DNA from: Thermodesulfobium narugense DSM 14796
GTDB taxonomy: Bacteria; Thermodesulfobiota; Thermodesulfobiia; Thermodesulfobiales; Thermodesulfobiaceae
DNA length: 64,000 bases
NCBI RefSeq assembly: GCF_000212395.1
Contig: NC_015499.1
Location: forward strand, 1,747,421-1,811,420
Direction of reading: 5' to 3'
Part shown: one piece after another, positions 25,301 to 34,970 of the stretch
Position numbering within the stretch: the first letter of the stretch is position 1
Layout of the letters: the number at the start of each line of letters is the position of its first letter
Made by a program: the position numbers and the translations under genes
Notes under the pieces: model-generated
What the model was told of the DNA's origin: nothing
What the model saw: the letters and a program-made list of their open reading frames with translations, nothing else
The model's database searches: none

Positions 25301-28300
25301 TATGATGAAAATAACGGTGTAGAGGTTGGGGTTGAGTGTAGTCGCAATCCCTTATTCTTCAGGGAATTTTTCTAACTTAGACAGGCTACATATCTAATAA
25401 ACTTAACATACAGTAAGGTCGCAATCCCTTATTCTTCAGGGAATTTTTCTAACCTCAAATCTTATAGACCCAACAAAGATACGTCCAGAAGCTAGTCGCA
25501 ATCCTTTATTCTTCAGGGAATTTTTCTAACAATGGATGGTTTTTCCATCCAGGGAATAAATGGGGTGCTCGTCGCAATCCCTTATTCTTCAGGGAATTTT
25601 TCTAACTCAAGAGATTTACTAGGAATGGAATGGATGGTTTTTCCATCGTCGCAATCCCTTATTCTTCAGGGAATTTTTCTAACCTATGATTAGTCGAGAA
25701 GAGATTTATAGAATTTATCAAAATGTCGCAATCCCTTATTCTTCAGGGAATTTTTCTAACCGATTGTATTTACGACTAATGGCAACAGGAACATCGCTAT
25801 GTCGCAATCCCTTATTCTTCAGGGAATTTTTCTAACTAGTCAATTTGCTTGAAGAGTGCAAAAAAAGCACTTTTCAAGGTCGCAATCCCTTATTCTTCAG
25901 GGAATTTTTCTAACACGAAACCTACTATAAAATAGTAGGTTTTTCAGGCTTCTTGGGTCGCAATCCCTTATTCTTCAGGGAATTTTTCTAACAAATGATA
26001 ATGAAAATCATTGTACTATTGCTGACAAAAAAGTCGCAATCCCTTATTCTTCAGGGAATTTTTCTAACTGAAAAAAGGTTAAAAAAGATGATCATTAGCG
26101 TTGATGAAAGTCGCAATCCCTTATTCTTCAGGGAATTTTTCTAACTATCCTCATTGCTATATGCATGGTAAAAATTTAATCTTATGTCGCAATCCCTTAT
26201 TCTTCAGGGAATTTTTCTAACGGAATATACAATATTGTGAAAGGAATGGTAGTTCCTGAGCAAGTCGCAATCCCTTATTCTTCAGGGAATTTTTCTAACA
26301 TTTTTTAGTTCTTCTTGAACTTCTGAAGAAGTACAAGAGTCGCAATCCCTTATTCTTCAGGGAATTTTTCTAACTAAGAAAAAAAGAAGATTTGAAACAA
26401 TACAAATATGAAAGTCGCAATCCCTTATTCTTCAGGGAATTTTTCTAACATTTTTTAAGAGCTTTAATTATTTTATGGTTTTTTGCAAGTCGCAATCCCT
26501 TATTCTTCAGGGAATTTTTCTAACTATTTATGCTTAATTCAGAAGATCCTGAATATTTTGAATAGTCGCAATCCCTTATTCTTCAGGGAATTTTTCTAAC
26601 CTGTCCTGCAAGGGACAAGATCTACAAGTACCACTGGGAAAGTCGCAATCCCTTATTCTTCAGGGAATTTTTCTAACGGAAATGGAGTAGCAGTTAAAAA
26701 GTCCAAGAGGTCAAAAATTGTCGCAATCCCTTATTCTTCAGGGAATTTTTCTAACATTTGAAGCAGGGAATATGATATTAGCAATGAATGGAACTGGTCG
26801 CAATCCCTTATTCTTCAGGGAATTTTTCTAACGTAGATTAATGTTATTTAACAAGATGGGAAAGGAATTGATAGTCGCAATCCCTTATTCTTCAGGGAAT
26901 TTTTCTAACACGTTGCCATCGACGTAGATGGTGACGTTTTTGGGTTTATATGTCGCAATCCCTTATTCTTCAGGGAATTTTTCTAACAAGGGCCAGCAAG
27001 GACATTCCCTTGCCGGCTCGCCCAAAGGTCGCAATCCCTTATTCTTCAGGGAATTTTTCTAACAAGTAGAAGAACAATATGGGTTGTACGTACCCAGATT
27101 TGGGTCGCAATCCCTTATTCTTCAGGGAATTTTTCTAACTTGTAAGATATGTGGAAGGGAAGTAGAAGAACAATATGGTCGCAATCCCTTATTCTTCAGG
27201 GAATTTTTCTAACTTAGGGTTGTTGCAACACAATGTAGACGAGGCTTTCAAAAAGTCGCAATCCCTTATTCTTCAGGGAATTTTTCTAACACAGCTTATT
27301 GGGGCGTCGGTAATTTTCCTAAGTGTTTTAGTCGCAATCCCTTATTCTTCAGGGAATTTTTCTAACCGACCGTGAGGCCGTCCTTTTTGAGAGTATGGAT
27401 GGGTCTGTCGCAATCCCTTATTCTTCAGGGAATTTTTCTAACCATTAGTTTTTGGAACTTTGCCGAGGAGAAAGTATTCCTGTCGCAATCCCTTATTCTT
27501 CAGGGAATTTTTCTAACTTGAATACGTGAAGCACCATGGTGGTAGCTTCACAATAGGAAGTCGCAATCCCTTATTCTTCAGGGAATTTTTCTAACAGTTC
27601 AAGCAGATGACATCGTCCTTCAGGACGATGGCTCAAGTCGCAATCCCTTATTCTTCAGGGAATTTTTCTAACCAAAACGGTGTATGCGGTTACGAATTAA
27701 AAGGATTTGAAAGTCGCAATCCCTTATTCTTCAGGGAATTTTTCTAACATGAACTTCCATATCTATACATCTTGGACGAATGTTGTCCAGTCGCAATCCC
27801 TTATTCTTCAGGGAATTTTTCTAACAAGATATTTGGTCACTTGTTGCCATACTTAAGGAGTGTAAAAGTCGCAATCCCTTATTCTTCAGGGAATTTTTCT
27901 AACATATACACTCAATTTGGACGACCGTGAGGCCGTCCTTTTTGTCGCAATCCCTTATTCTTCAGGGAATTTTTCTAACGTAAAAAATGAGGGTAATTTT
28001 TGAAAAAATTGTAAGGTCGCAATCCCTTATTCTTCAGGGAATTTTTCTAACTTGGAATTTTAATTCCGAGAAGGTCTTTCTCGGAAAGTGTGTCGCAATC
28101 CCTTATTCTTCAGGGAATTTTTCTAACAAGGGAGCCTGTTATATACGGGCTCGACTACTTCAACAAATATATGTCGCAATCCCTTATTCTTCAGGGAATT
28201 TTTCTAACTGGTGTTGCGTACAATGTAGGTCTTGGAGAAATTCATAGTCGCAATCCCTTATTCTTCAGGGAATTTTTCTAACACGTGCCATGTGTGTACG

Positions 28301-29417
28301 GTAACAAGTGGGTGTTTAGTCGCAATCCCTTATTCTTCAGGGAATTTTTCTAACTAATCATATGAATCCAAGAGAAGATGTAATCAAAATTGTCGCAATC
28401 CCTTATTCTTCAGGGAATTTTTCTAACTGTGATTGGCTCATTGGAGCTGGACAGATCCGTTTTATGGTCGCAATCCCTTATTCTTCAGGGAATTTTTCTA
28501 ACCAATTTTAGAGTCTTCGAACTTGAAGACTCTGATTTGCAAGTCGCAATCCCTTATTCTTCAGGGAATTTTTCTAACTTAAGACAGATAAGGAAGATTA
28601 TTGATGAGAGAAAGAAAAATGTCGCAATCCCTTATTCTTCAGGGAATTTTTCTAACTTATTGATGAGAGAAAGAAAAATTGGCACGGGTTAGTAAAGAGT
28701 CGCAATCCCTTATTCTTCAGGGAATTTTTCTAACAAATGTAAAATCAGCAGTTGAAAAAGTAGTCTCTGTACCAGTCGCAATCCCTTATTCTTCAGGGAA
28801 TTTTTCTAACCAAATTATTACTACAACAAAACCACAAGAAACAATACAGAAGTCGCAATCCCTTATTCTTCAGGGAATTTTTCTAACCTGTAGAAGGCTT
28901 ACAAGAAAAAATATTCTTGATATTCAAGTCGCAATCCCTTATTCTTCAGGGAATTTTTCTAACTTGGTGGCGCAGCGAGCGTATTATTTGCAAAAGAAAA
29001 GTCAAAAGTCGCAATCCCTTATTCTTCAGGGAATTTTTCTAACAATTTCTTCTTTAAAATAATCTTTCTCACTACTTCCGTCGCAATCCCTTATTCTTCA
29101 GGGAATTTTTCTAACATGAAAAATTATTCAAAATACATTCAAGACTGAAAAATGTGTCGCAATCCCTTATTCTTCAGGGAATTTTTCTAACTATTGAAAG
29201 ACAAAAATTTTATTTAATATCAAGGAAAATAGTCGCAATCCCTTATTCTTCAGGGAATTTTTCTAACATATTGATTCTGAAGTTTTTGGATTAAAGGGGG
29301 TGTTAAAGTCGCAATCCCTTATTCTTCAGGGAATTTTTCTAACAGAAGGTAAATCTCTCAAACAGTTATTGAGAGAAATACGTCGCAATCCCTTATTCTT
29401 CAGGGAATTTTTCTAAC
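22308..29417 (-). CRISPR. CRISPR array, about 94 repeats of 36 bp
   Basis: Repeats of 36 bases recur about every 76 bases; my hand count is 94 intact copies and 93 spacers, mostly 38-42 bases (one of 32). As shown on the + strand each repeat begins GTCGCAATCCC and ends TTTTTCTAAC. Read on the minus strand it begins GTTAGAAAAATTCCC and ends GGGATTGCGAC. That gives the 8-base crRNA handle ATTGCGAC, like the ATTGAAA(C/G) handle of type III systems, and a hairpin (TCCCT/AGGGA). Transcription is therefore leftward, with the leader at the right end. Three repeats (near 23226, 25263, 25495) share one C-to-T change at repeat position 11. Apparent + strand reading frames are repeat translations, not genes. 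Confidence 0.98.
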
Positions 29418-29726
29418 TGTAACCATTATAAACTTTGATTAATCAACGGTCAAATCAATATAATCCTGGAATAGGGTGGGTATGATTTTCTATCATAATT
29501 GCAGACGATACCCAATCCTCATCTATACCCTTATAAAGCCAAATAATTTCCCTAGGATGAAAACGAAGTTAAGCCATTTTTTGAACTTCAGTGGAATACC
29601 AGTATTTCAGTTAGAAAAAAAACGTTATTTTGTTATCAAAGTTCGATTTGCATAGCACTTATTACACTTATACACTTATTAATATATATATTATACTTTA
29701 AATAATAAAGTCAACAAGTTATAAGT
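29418..29726 (-). promoter_or_regulatory. CRISPR leader
   Basis: About 310 gene-free bases between the last repeat and the Cas4-like gene. On the minus strand a promoter (29714-29685) drives the array. The part next to the array contains palindromes (TTGATTAATCAA) and repeated ATACCC/GGGTAT blocks that could be integration-guiding or protein-binding sites. TACACTTA occurs twice in tandem near 29664-29677. Confidence 0.75.
29685..29714 (-). promoter_or_regulatory. Promoter of CRISPR array
   Basis: On the minus strand TTGACT (29714-29709), an 18-base spacer and TATATA (29690-29685); TATAAT also occurs at a shorter spacing (29695-29690). Confidence 0.5.
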
Positions 29727-30416
29727 TTAAGAAATTCCATTAACAAAGTAACAAAAATTCGAAACAGAACAATATTTGCAAGCATAAGGATGTACTAAAC
29801 CATTTGGTAAAAAAATTTTATTCTCTAAAATATCCTTAACATTTTCGATTAACATCAAGGTTTTTTCTTTCATTTCACTAGAAACCTGTGTTTTATAAAT
29901 AACTACTCTTTTCTCGGAAATATAATGTAATTCCACTTTATCTATGCCAGTTAAAATAGAATAAATAGATGTTTGAATAATATGAGAACTTGTAATATCA
30001 GATGGAATTCTGTTTGTAGTCTTAAAATCAATTATAGAATCTTCAGTTATAGCATCTACGATCCCCTTAAATCCTATATCATTAATATCTATATTGAAAG
30101 GTTCTTCTGAAGAAATTACCTTTAAATCTCTAGCAAATGGTTCATAAATCTTGAGCATAGCAAATAGATTATTTTTAATCTTATCTTCTTCATTAAAAGA
30201 TAAGCTCAGTACTTCTGGGTTATAGTTTCGATATTCTTTCCAAGAACTTTCAAAATCATATCTATTTGTTTTAAAATACTTTGACAGAGCAAAGTGAAAA
30301 GCTGAACCAGCAATAGTATTTATATTAAATTTTGGTTGAACCCTATCTATATATTTTAATTTATACGCAAATGGACAAGTCAATAAAAGATTCAAAGAAG
30401 AAGGGCTTAGATTCAT
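29727..30416 (-). CDS. Cas4-like PD-(D/E)XK nuclease
   Basis: A 229-residue RecB/Cas4-type nuclease. An N-terminal cysteine (CPFAYKLKYIDRV, Cys15) and a C-terminal trio (ACKYCSVSNFC) give the four iron-sulfur ligands of Cas4/AddB. The catalytic core is FKGIVDAI with IIDFKTT (D and DXK motifs). Cas4 proteins trim pre-spacers and choose PAM orientation with Cas1-Cas2. It is the last protein gene of the locus before the leader, 26 bases after a small secreted-protein gene. A generic PD-(D/E)XK repair nuclease is the alternative, but the location favours adaptation. Confidence 0.78.
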   Translation of the reverse strand: MNLSPSSLNLLLTCPFAYKLKYIDRVQPKFNINTIAGSAFHFALSKYFKTNRYDFESSWKEYRNYNPEVLSLSFNEEDKIKNNLFAMLKIYEPFARDLKVISSEEPFNIDINDIGFKGIVDAITEDSIIDFKTTNRIPSDITSSHIIQTSIYSILTGIDKVELHYISEKRVVIYKTQVSSEMKEKTLMLIENVKDILENKIFLPNGLVHPYACKYCSVSNFCYFVNGIS

Positions 30417-30442
30417 TTTATCACCTCCAATTAAAATTATGT

Positions 30443-30691
30443 TTAATCTCTATCTATAGTTAATGGACAAATTTTGTATGACTTTATATTTATTGCATAA
30501 ACAGTACCTAAACAATCATAGAAACAAACTTTATTAAATGTTGATTGCATCTCCCCTTTGTAAAAACAAACAAGCGCAATGTTTTCTTTATAATTAGCAT
30601 TTGCAGTTTTTAGTTTAGTCGAATTTAAAACAAATACTGTTAAAAGTACTAAAAATACCAAAAGAAATATAATTTTTAAATTCTTTTTCAT
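30443..30691 (-). CDS. Small secreted cysteine-rich protein in cas operon
   Basis: An 82-residue precursor: MKKN start, hydrophobic signal helix (about 6-24), then a likely signal-peptidase site after ANA and a mature part of about 50 residues with four cysteines (LVCFYKGE, VCFYDC, ICPLT). The ATG at 30691 has TTGGAGGTC just upstream; the TTG inside that site is not the start. Secretion and paired cysteines suggest a disulfide-bonded exported peptide. I dimly recall similar hypothetical proteins elsewhere but no function. Its place between cas2 and the Cas4-like gene is unexpected. Confidence 0.7.
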   Translation of the reverse strand: MKKNLKIIFLLVFLVLLTVFVLNSTKLKTANANYKENIALVCFYKGEMQSTFNKVCFYDCLGTVYAINIKSYKICPLTIDRD

Positions 30692-30738
30692 TTTGACCTC
30701 CAAGATTTTAAATTAAATTAAAACTTCAGATCTAACTT

Positions 30739-31032
30739 TTACAAAATATCGTATTCTGATAGCTCTTGAGGAACACCATTACCTAAAACAGAAATTGCAG
30801 CCTTGCATCTTTTGCAAAGAAGATATATTCTTACTGAATCAGTTTCTGGATTAATTTTTTTCATTATTTCTTTATTTAATTTAATCAATTCTTTTTCTGT
30901 AAGATAACACTCAAAAACGCTTTTTTGTACTCTTGTCCCTTTACCCTCCAAAAGCTTAGCTATCTTATAACGCTTCCTATCTTCAACTACATCGTAGGAA
31001 ATAACATAAAATGAGTAAGCTTTAATGCTCAT
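30739..31032 (-). CDS. cas2: CRISPR adaptation protein Cas2
   Basis: A 97-residue ferredoxin-fold protein with YVISYDVVEDRKRYKIAKLL at the N-terminus, where the Asp of SYDV is the conserved metal-ligand position, and VQKSVFECYL in the middle. It forms the central dimer of the Cas1-Cas2 integrase. Its ATG overlaps the cas1 stop (ATGA), so the two are made together. Confidence 0.96.
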   Translation of the reverse strand: MSIKAYSFYVISYDVVEDRKRYKIAKLLEGKGTRVQKSVFECYLTEKELIKLNKEIMKKINPETDSVRIYLLCKRCKAAISVLGNGVPQELSEYDIL

Positions 31033-32063
31033 TGTTTTTGAATAAATGGTTTATATGTTTCATTTTCACTCAAACACCTCACAAATATTCTAGCCTGCTC
31101 CCTTATGATCTGAAAAAGATTAATATTATTTCCTAATGTACTAATATATTTATTTTTTTCCAAAAGTTCTTGAAAATAAACTAATGCTTTTTTCACTCCC
31201 TCAATGTTTAAATATACTGCCTCAACGCTATTCACTTCCTTAGCATTATCGTCTTCCAGATATTCTTCCTTATACCAAAAATCTTCAGAAGAAAAGATAT
31301 TTTTATTAATTAGTCTAAGCACCAAACCATCAACTAATGCCCTAAATTCTTCCATTAGATCCAAAGCTAAAGAAGGTTTTGAATAATCAGTAGTGTGAAA
31401 AAATCCCAAATATGGATCAAGACTACATTCATACAAAACCGATTCAACCCTTTGATAGAGCAAAACATAAAGAAAGCTCATTAGAGCATTAATAGGATCA
31501 AGAGGCGGTCTTCTATTTCTACCAAAAAATTTAAATTCTTTATGTATAAACAAATTTGCCAAAGCTTCAAAATAAATTGATGCAATTTTGCCCTCAATTC
31601 CTCTAATTTGATCAATGTCATCTGTAAATTCAAGTTTTGCAATTAAAGACTTTATCTTAATAATACAATCTTTAACCTTGCTATTTCGCCTTTCCCAATT
31701 GTATCTTTGGAGAAGATATTTGCAGTTATTCGCTTTTCCAAATACAATTTTTTTTGAAAATTCTACCTTAAATTTCTCATTCATATACAATTTAAACTGT
31801 TTAATTCTAAGCTCTACATTTCTTGGCATCCCTCCTACCAATCTTCCCCTATACAAGCCCTTAGATGATAAAAAAACTGCATCAATATTATTTTTTAAAA
31901 TATAATTAATTGCATGTGGCGTAAAGGATGCGTTTGCCATAATAACTATACTCTCAATCTGGCTTGCTGGATAACTTCTTATAAGTTCTGAACCTCTAAA
32001 AATATCAAATCTATCAAGATCCTTGTGTATTCTTGTCCCGTGCTCTACTATATAAAGTATCAT
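31029..32063 (-). CDS. cas1: CRISPR integrase Cas1
   Basis: A 344-residue Cas1 that catalyses spacer integration at the leader end of the array. The N-terminal beta domain begins MILYIVEHGTRIHKD, and the alpha domain contains the usual catalytic region (IRGIEGKIASIYFE with the metal-binding Glu, RRPPLDPINALMSFLY, and the His/Asp region near YDPYLGFFH-like SLDPYLGFFHTTDYSKPSLALDLMEEFR). It has no reverse transcriptase fused. Both ends overlap neighbours by four bases: primase-polymerase upstream, cas2 downstream. Confidence 0.96.
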   Translation of the reverse strand: MILYIVEHGTRIHKDLDRFDIFRGSELIRSYPASQIESIVIMANASFTPHAINYILKNNIDAVFLSSKGLYRGRLVGGMPRNVELRIKQFKLYMNEKFKVEFSKKIVFGKANNCKYLLQRYNWERRNSKVKDCIIKIKSLIAKLEFTDDIDQIRGIEGKIASIYFEALANLFIHKEFKFFGRNRRPPLDPINALMSFLYVLLYQRVESVLYECSLDPYLGFFHTTDYSKPSLALDLMEEFRALVDGLVLRLINKNIFSSEDFWYKEEYLEDDNAKEVNSVEAVYLNIEGVKKALVYFQELLEKNKYISTLGNNINLFQIIREQARIFVRCLSENETYKPFIQKQ

Positions 32064-33922
32064 TTTTCATTTGAATCTAAGAGTCTTAGCATATTTTCAT
32101 CATCAAAAAATATTTTATAACTGCCAATTTGTCTTTCTTTTACATCTATTTTTCTTAGTTCATTTGTTACTAAAGACAGAGTAGATTGATATATAACATC
32201 TATTTCTTCTTTTTTCTTAGACAGATCAATTAGTCTTAAAATGAGGGTATCCAACTTTGAAAAATTATCTTTTTTGTGTAAATGTATCAAAGGGTTAGGA
32301 TATGTAAAAATTTTTTTCAAACTAAAGCATTCAACACAATAATTAGATGTAATATTAGGAATAAGATTTTTTATTTTATTACAACTCATAGGATTCGAGC
32401 GAAGCGGCTTTTTAAGATAAAGTCTGGTATCAGATACTCCTGCTTTAGTTAACAGTTCATTAACAATAAAATTGCCAAACTCTAAATTTCCAAGCGTAAA
32501 TGTAATAACCTGAATTTCTAGAGAATTGAGCCCAATCCCACTTAATGCCTTATCACAGAGAATGCCAAGTACTGGGCAAGAACTTTTTAAAATTAAGTAT
32601 TCCAAATTTTCATCTAATTTAAACTCTTCTGGTTCTGTATACTTTCCTTGTAAGGGAGTTAGAGCCTTTATATCTTCGTCTGTAACAATCTTATCAATTT
32701 CATTCTTCATTTCTATCTCAAAATTTTTATTTACTGATGCGTCTAAATTACTTATTTCAATACTGTCAACAAAGTTTTTAAGTTTTTCCCTCTCATTTAA
32801 CTTAATATCCATCAGAAACATTAGTTGATTTTCAGGCTCTGTACCATCAGGATTTAGAAATATACTTCTTCTTCCTGATTTAATATGTATTCCTAATGGT
32901 AATTTCACAAGATTTCCTAAGCCACCACTTTTAACAAAGGTTTGTTTTGGAAAAAGTTCTATATTTATTTCTTTAGATAATTTGCCCAATTTAGAAATTA
33001 TATAGTTTCCAAATTTTTTTGCTTTGTGAGCCTGAATTCCTTGTCTTAAGAAAACCCAAACGTGCCGACCTTTATATCCTGAATCCTCTATGTAAGAGAA
33101 TATATCTAATGAAGTACAAATATTGTATATTTCTTGAGCAGTAGATAATAGTAAAGAATCTATTTTTCTTCTTTCTGTAGGCTTTTGAAAATAATCCAAA
33201 AGCTTCGACTTCTCAACGTCTATATCAAATACTATAAAACAAACGCTATTGTCAATTCTAAGTTGATAAACTCCCACAGTAAGATTTCCCAATATGTGGT
33301 TTTTAGCTACGCCTATAGTAAAGGGTTCACTTATCGGAGAATACCCTTGCTCTCCTCTCGCATTTTTCCATTGACGAGCATATATTCCTTCCCTGCCTCT
33401 AAAAAGTTGTAAAAATTTTAAAATGTGTCTGTCTTCTGGCTCAAGAATATCTTTTTCTTCAACATCTGAAGATCCTATATAACTATTCTCTCTATCCTTT
33501 ATAAGAGAATTAAATATTGACTCTCCCGTATTCTCAAAGGCTTTTTTATAAAGAGCAATTGCAGCTTGAGTCTTCTCTTGCATTTCAAGAAACGAGCCAT
33601 ATCTAACATATAATTCTGCTTCACCTGGCATTCTTTCTATAGAATTTAAAAAAAGCTTCTCTGCTTTGTCCAATCTTGAATCTTCAATATACATTTCTGC
33701 CATAGCAAGAATTGCTTTTAGATTTCTCTTATCATCCCTAATTGAGAGCTCCAATTCCTTTTCTGCTAAGGATAAGAGGTCAAAGCAAAGCAAGATCTTA
33801 TAAATCTCAAAATGAAATTCAGAATCTTTTATTTCTATAAAGGGAGCGCATGAGACGATAGCCTCATACGCCTCCTTTTCTTTGCCACTTGAAAACAACT
33901 CAATGATCTGTGTAGGCTTCAT
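32060..33922 (-). CDS. CRISPR-associated primase-polymerase (TPR + AEP domains)
   Basis: A 620-residue protein. Residues 1-140 are TPR-like helical repeats. Residues 165-380 form an archaeo-eukaryotic primase domain of the TOTE/CAPP group: FLQLFRGREGIYARQW opens it, CFIVFDIDVEK supplies the DxD metal motif, SGYKGRHVWVFL the GxH motif, and GGLGNLVKLPLGIH the third motif. The C-terminal 200 residues hold spaced cysteines (CPVLGILC, MSCNKIK, YCVECFSL), as in a PriL-like or zinc/iron-sulfur module. CAPP enzymes can prime and extend DNA or RNA and are linked to type III adaptation. Here the gene overlaps csm5 by 23 bases and cas1 by four, strong support for a role in spacer acquisition. Confidence 0.88.
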   Translation of the reverse strand: MKPTQIIELFSSGKEKEAYEAIVSCAPFIEIKDSEFHFEIYKILLCFDLLSLAEKELELSIRDDKRNLKAILAMAEMYIEDSRLDKAEKLFLNSIERMPGEAELYVRYGSFLEMQEKTQAAIALYKKAFENTGESIFNSLIKDRENSYIGSSDVEEKDILEPEDRHILKFLQLFRGREGIYARQWKNARGEQGYSPISEPFTIGVAKNHILGNLTVGVYQLRIDNSVCFIVFDIDVEKSKLLDYFQKPTERRKIDSLLLSTAQEIYNICTSLDIFSYIEDSGYKGRHVWVFLRQGIQAHKAKKFGNYIISKLGKLSKEINIELFPKQTFVKSGGLGNLVKLPLGIHIKSGRRSIFLNPDGTEPENQLMFLMDIKLNEREKLKNFVDSIEISNLDASVNKNFEIEMKNEIDKIVTDEDIKALTPLQGKYTEPEEFKLDENLEYLILKSSCPVLGILCDKALSGIGLNSLEIQVITFTLGNLEFGNFIVNELLTKAGVSDTRLYLKKPLRSNPMSCNKIKNLIPNITSNYCVECFSLKKIFTYPNPLIHLHKKDNFSKLDTLILRLIDLSKKKEEIDVIYQSTLSLVTNELRKIDVKERQIGSYKIFFDDENMLRLLDSNEK

Positions 33923-34970
33923 TTTTTTCGGTTAATATCGCATAGCCCAATGGCAGCATTTTATTTTTTAAACTAACCAAAAACCTTGTCTTACCTGGCT
34001 TTACCTCTTTACTGCAACCTTTAATTGTGTAACTTAAGTTTCCACAGCCAAATCCCAGTCGAATAAGATAACCCTTTTCTTTATCAATAAGTGCAAAAAA
34101 ACTATTATCAAAACTTGGATAAGCGCGCTTATAAACGTCTTTTTCTACCTTTAAAAGACTTCTATAGAACCTGTCTGTTTTTTCAAGTAAAGTCTTCAGA
34201 TCTAAATTAATTAATTCCTTTTTTAGTTTCGGCAAATTAAGAGGTTTATTGTTCCAACAATCTCTTAAATTTGTTTTAATCGAAATAGTCAGATTGTTAT
34301 TCTTATCTTTATTCGGAACAATGACCTCCTTTACTATAGGTATGCCTTTGCCCTTTGAACCAACTCTAAACATTTCCACTATTCTAGTTTCATTTGATAT
34401 AGATACATCTGATACACTTACAAACTTAAAAGGATCGTTTATAATATTTTTTAAATTTCTTTCATCATCTTTTTCTAACATAAGGTTTCTGCCTTGAAGA
34501 AGGTTATTGTAAACTTCACTATTATATTGCTCTGATAAAAAGTTGAGAAATGCAGTTCTAATAGCTCCTTTGGTAGAGGAACCTGGAATTATGATGTCAT
34601 CCCCTGATCTAAGTGTAAGGCCAATTTGCATCTGCGCATCTGGATTAAAATACCTCGTTGCAAAACTGCCCTCCAAACTGTCCTCAATTTCTATATAATA
34701 CACATAATCATCATTATTTCTATCAAAGATGTCATTGATATTTCTTGCAATAGTTTTAATATTTAGTTTTGAAATGTTTTCTTTTATTATTTTTTCTTTC
34801 AATCCTCTTTTTTCAAGGATGTTAAAAAAGGTATCAGATGAAATCTTATAGAGTTTTTTGTCCTTATAGACATAATCCATTGGATCCATATCTTCTCCAG
34901 TACCTATGTGGATAGGAGAAAGGATCTTTAAATTATAAGTCTTGGTCTCAAAAATTTGCCTCTTAGCCAT
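33900..34970 (-). CDS. csm5: Type III-A RAMP protein Csm5
   Basis: A 356-residue RAMP-fold subunit capping the 3' end of the crRNA in the Csm complex. The N-terminal motif SPIHIGTGEDMDPMDYVY and the glycine-rich IPGSSTKGAIRTAFL segment are diagnostic. The C-terminal part ends PLGYAILTEKNEAY. It overlaps csm4 by eight bases and the primase-polymerase gene by 23. Confidence 0.93.
   Translation of the reverse strand: MAKRQIFETKTYNLKILSPIHIGTGEDMDPMDYVYKDKKLYKISSDTFFNILEKRGLKEKIIKENISKLNIKTIARNINDIFDRNNDDYVYYIEIEDSLEGSFATRYFNPDAQMQIGLTLRSGDDIIIPGSSTKGAIRTAFLNFLSEQYNSEVYNNLLQGRNLMLEKDDERNLKNIINDPFKFVSVSDVSISNETRIVEMFRVGSKGKGIPIVKEVIVPNKDKNNNLTISIKTNLRDCWNNKPLNLPKLKKELINLDLKTLLEKTDRFYRSLLKVEKDVYKRAYPSFDNSFFALIDKEKGYLIRLGFGCGNLSYTIKGCSKEVKPGKTRFLVSLKNKMLPLGYAILTEKNEAYTDH

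Noticed and set aside
23426-29062. Several + strand reading frames of 60-130 codons
   Set aside because: They are translations of CRISPR repeats (recurring VAIPYSSGNFSN or SQSLILQGIFLT) with spacer codons between.
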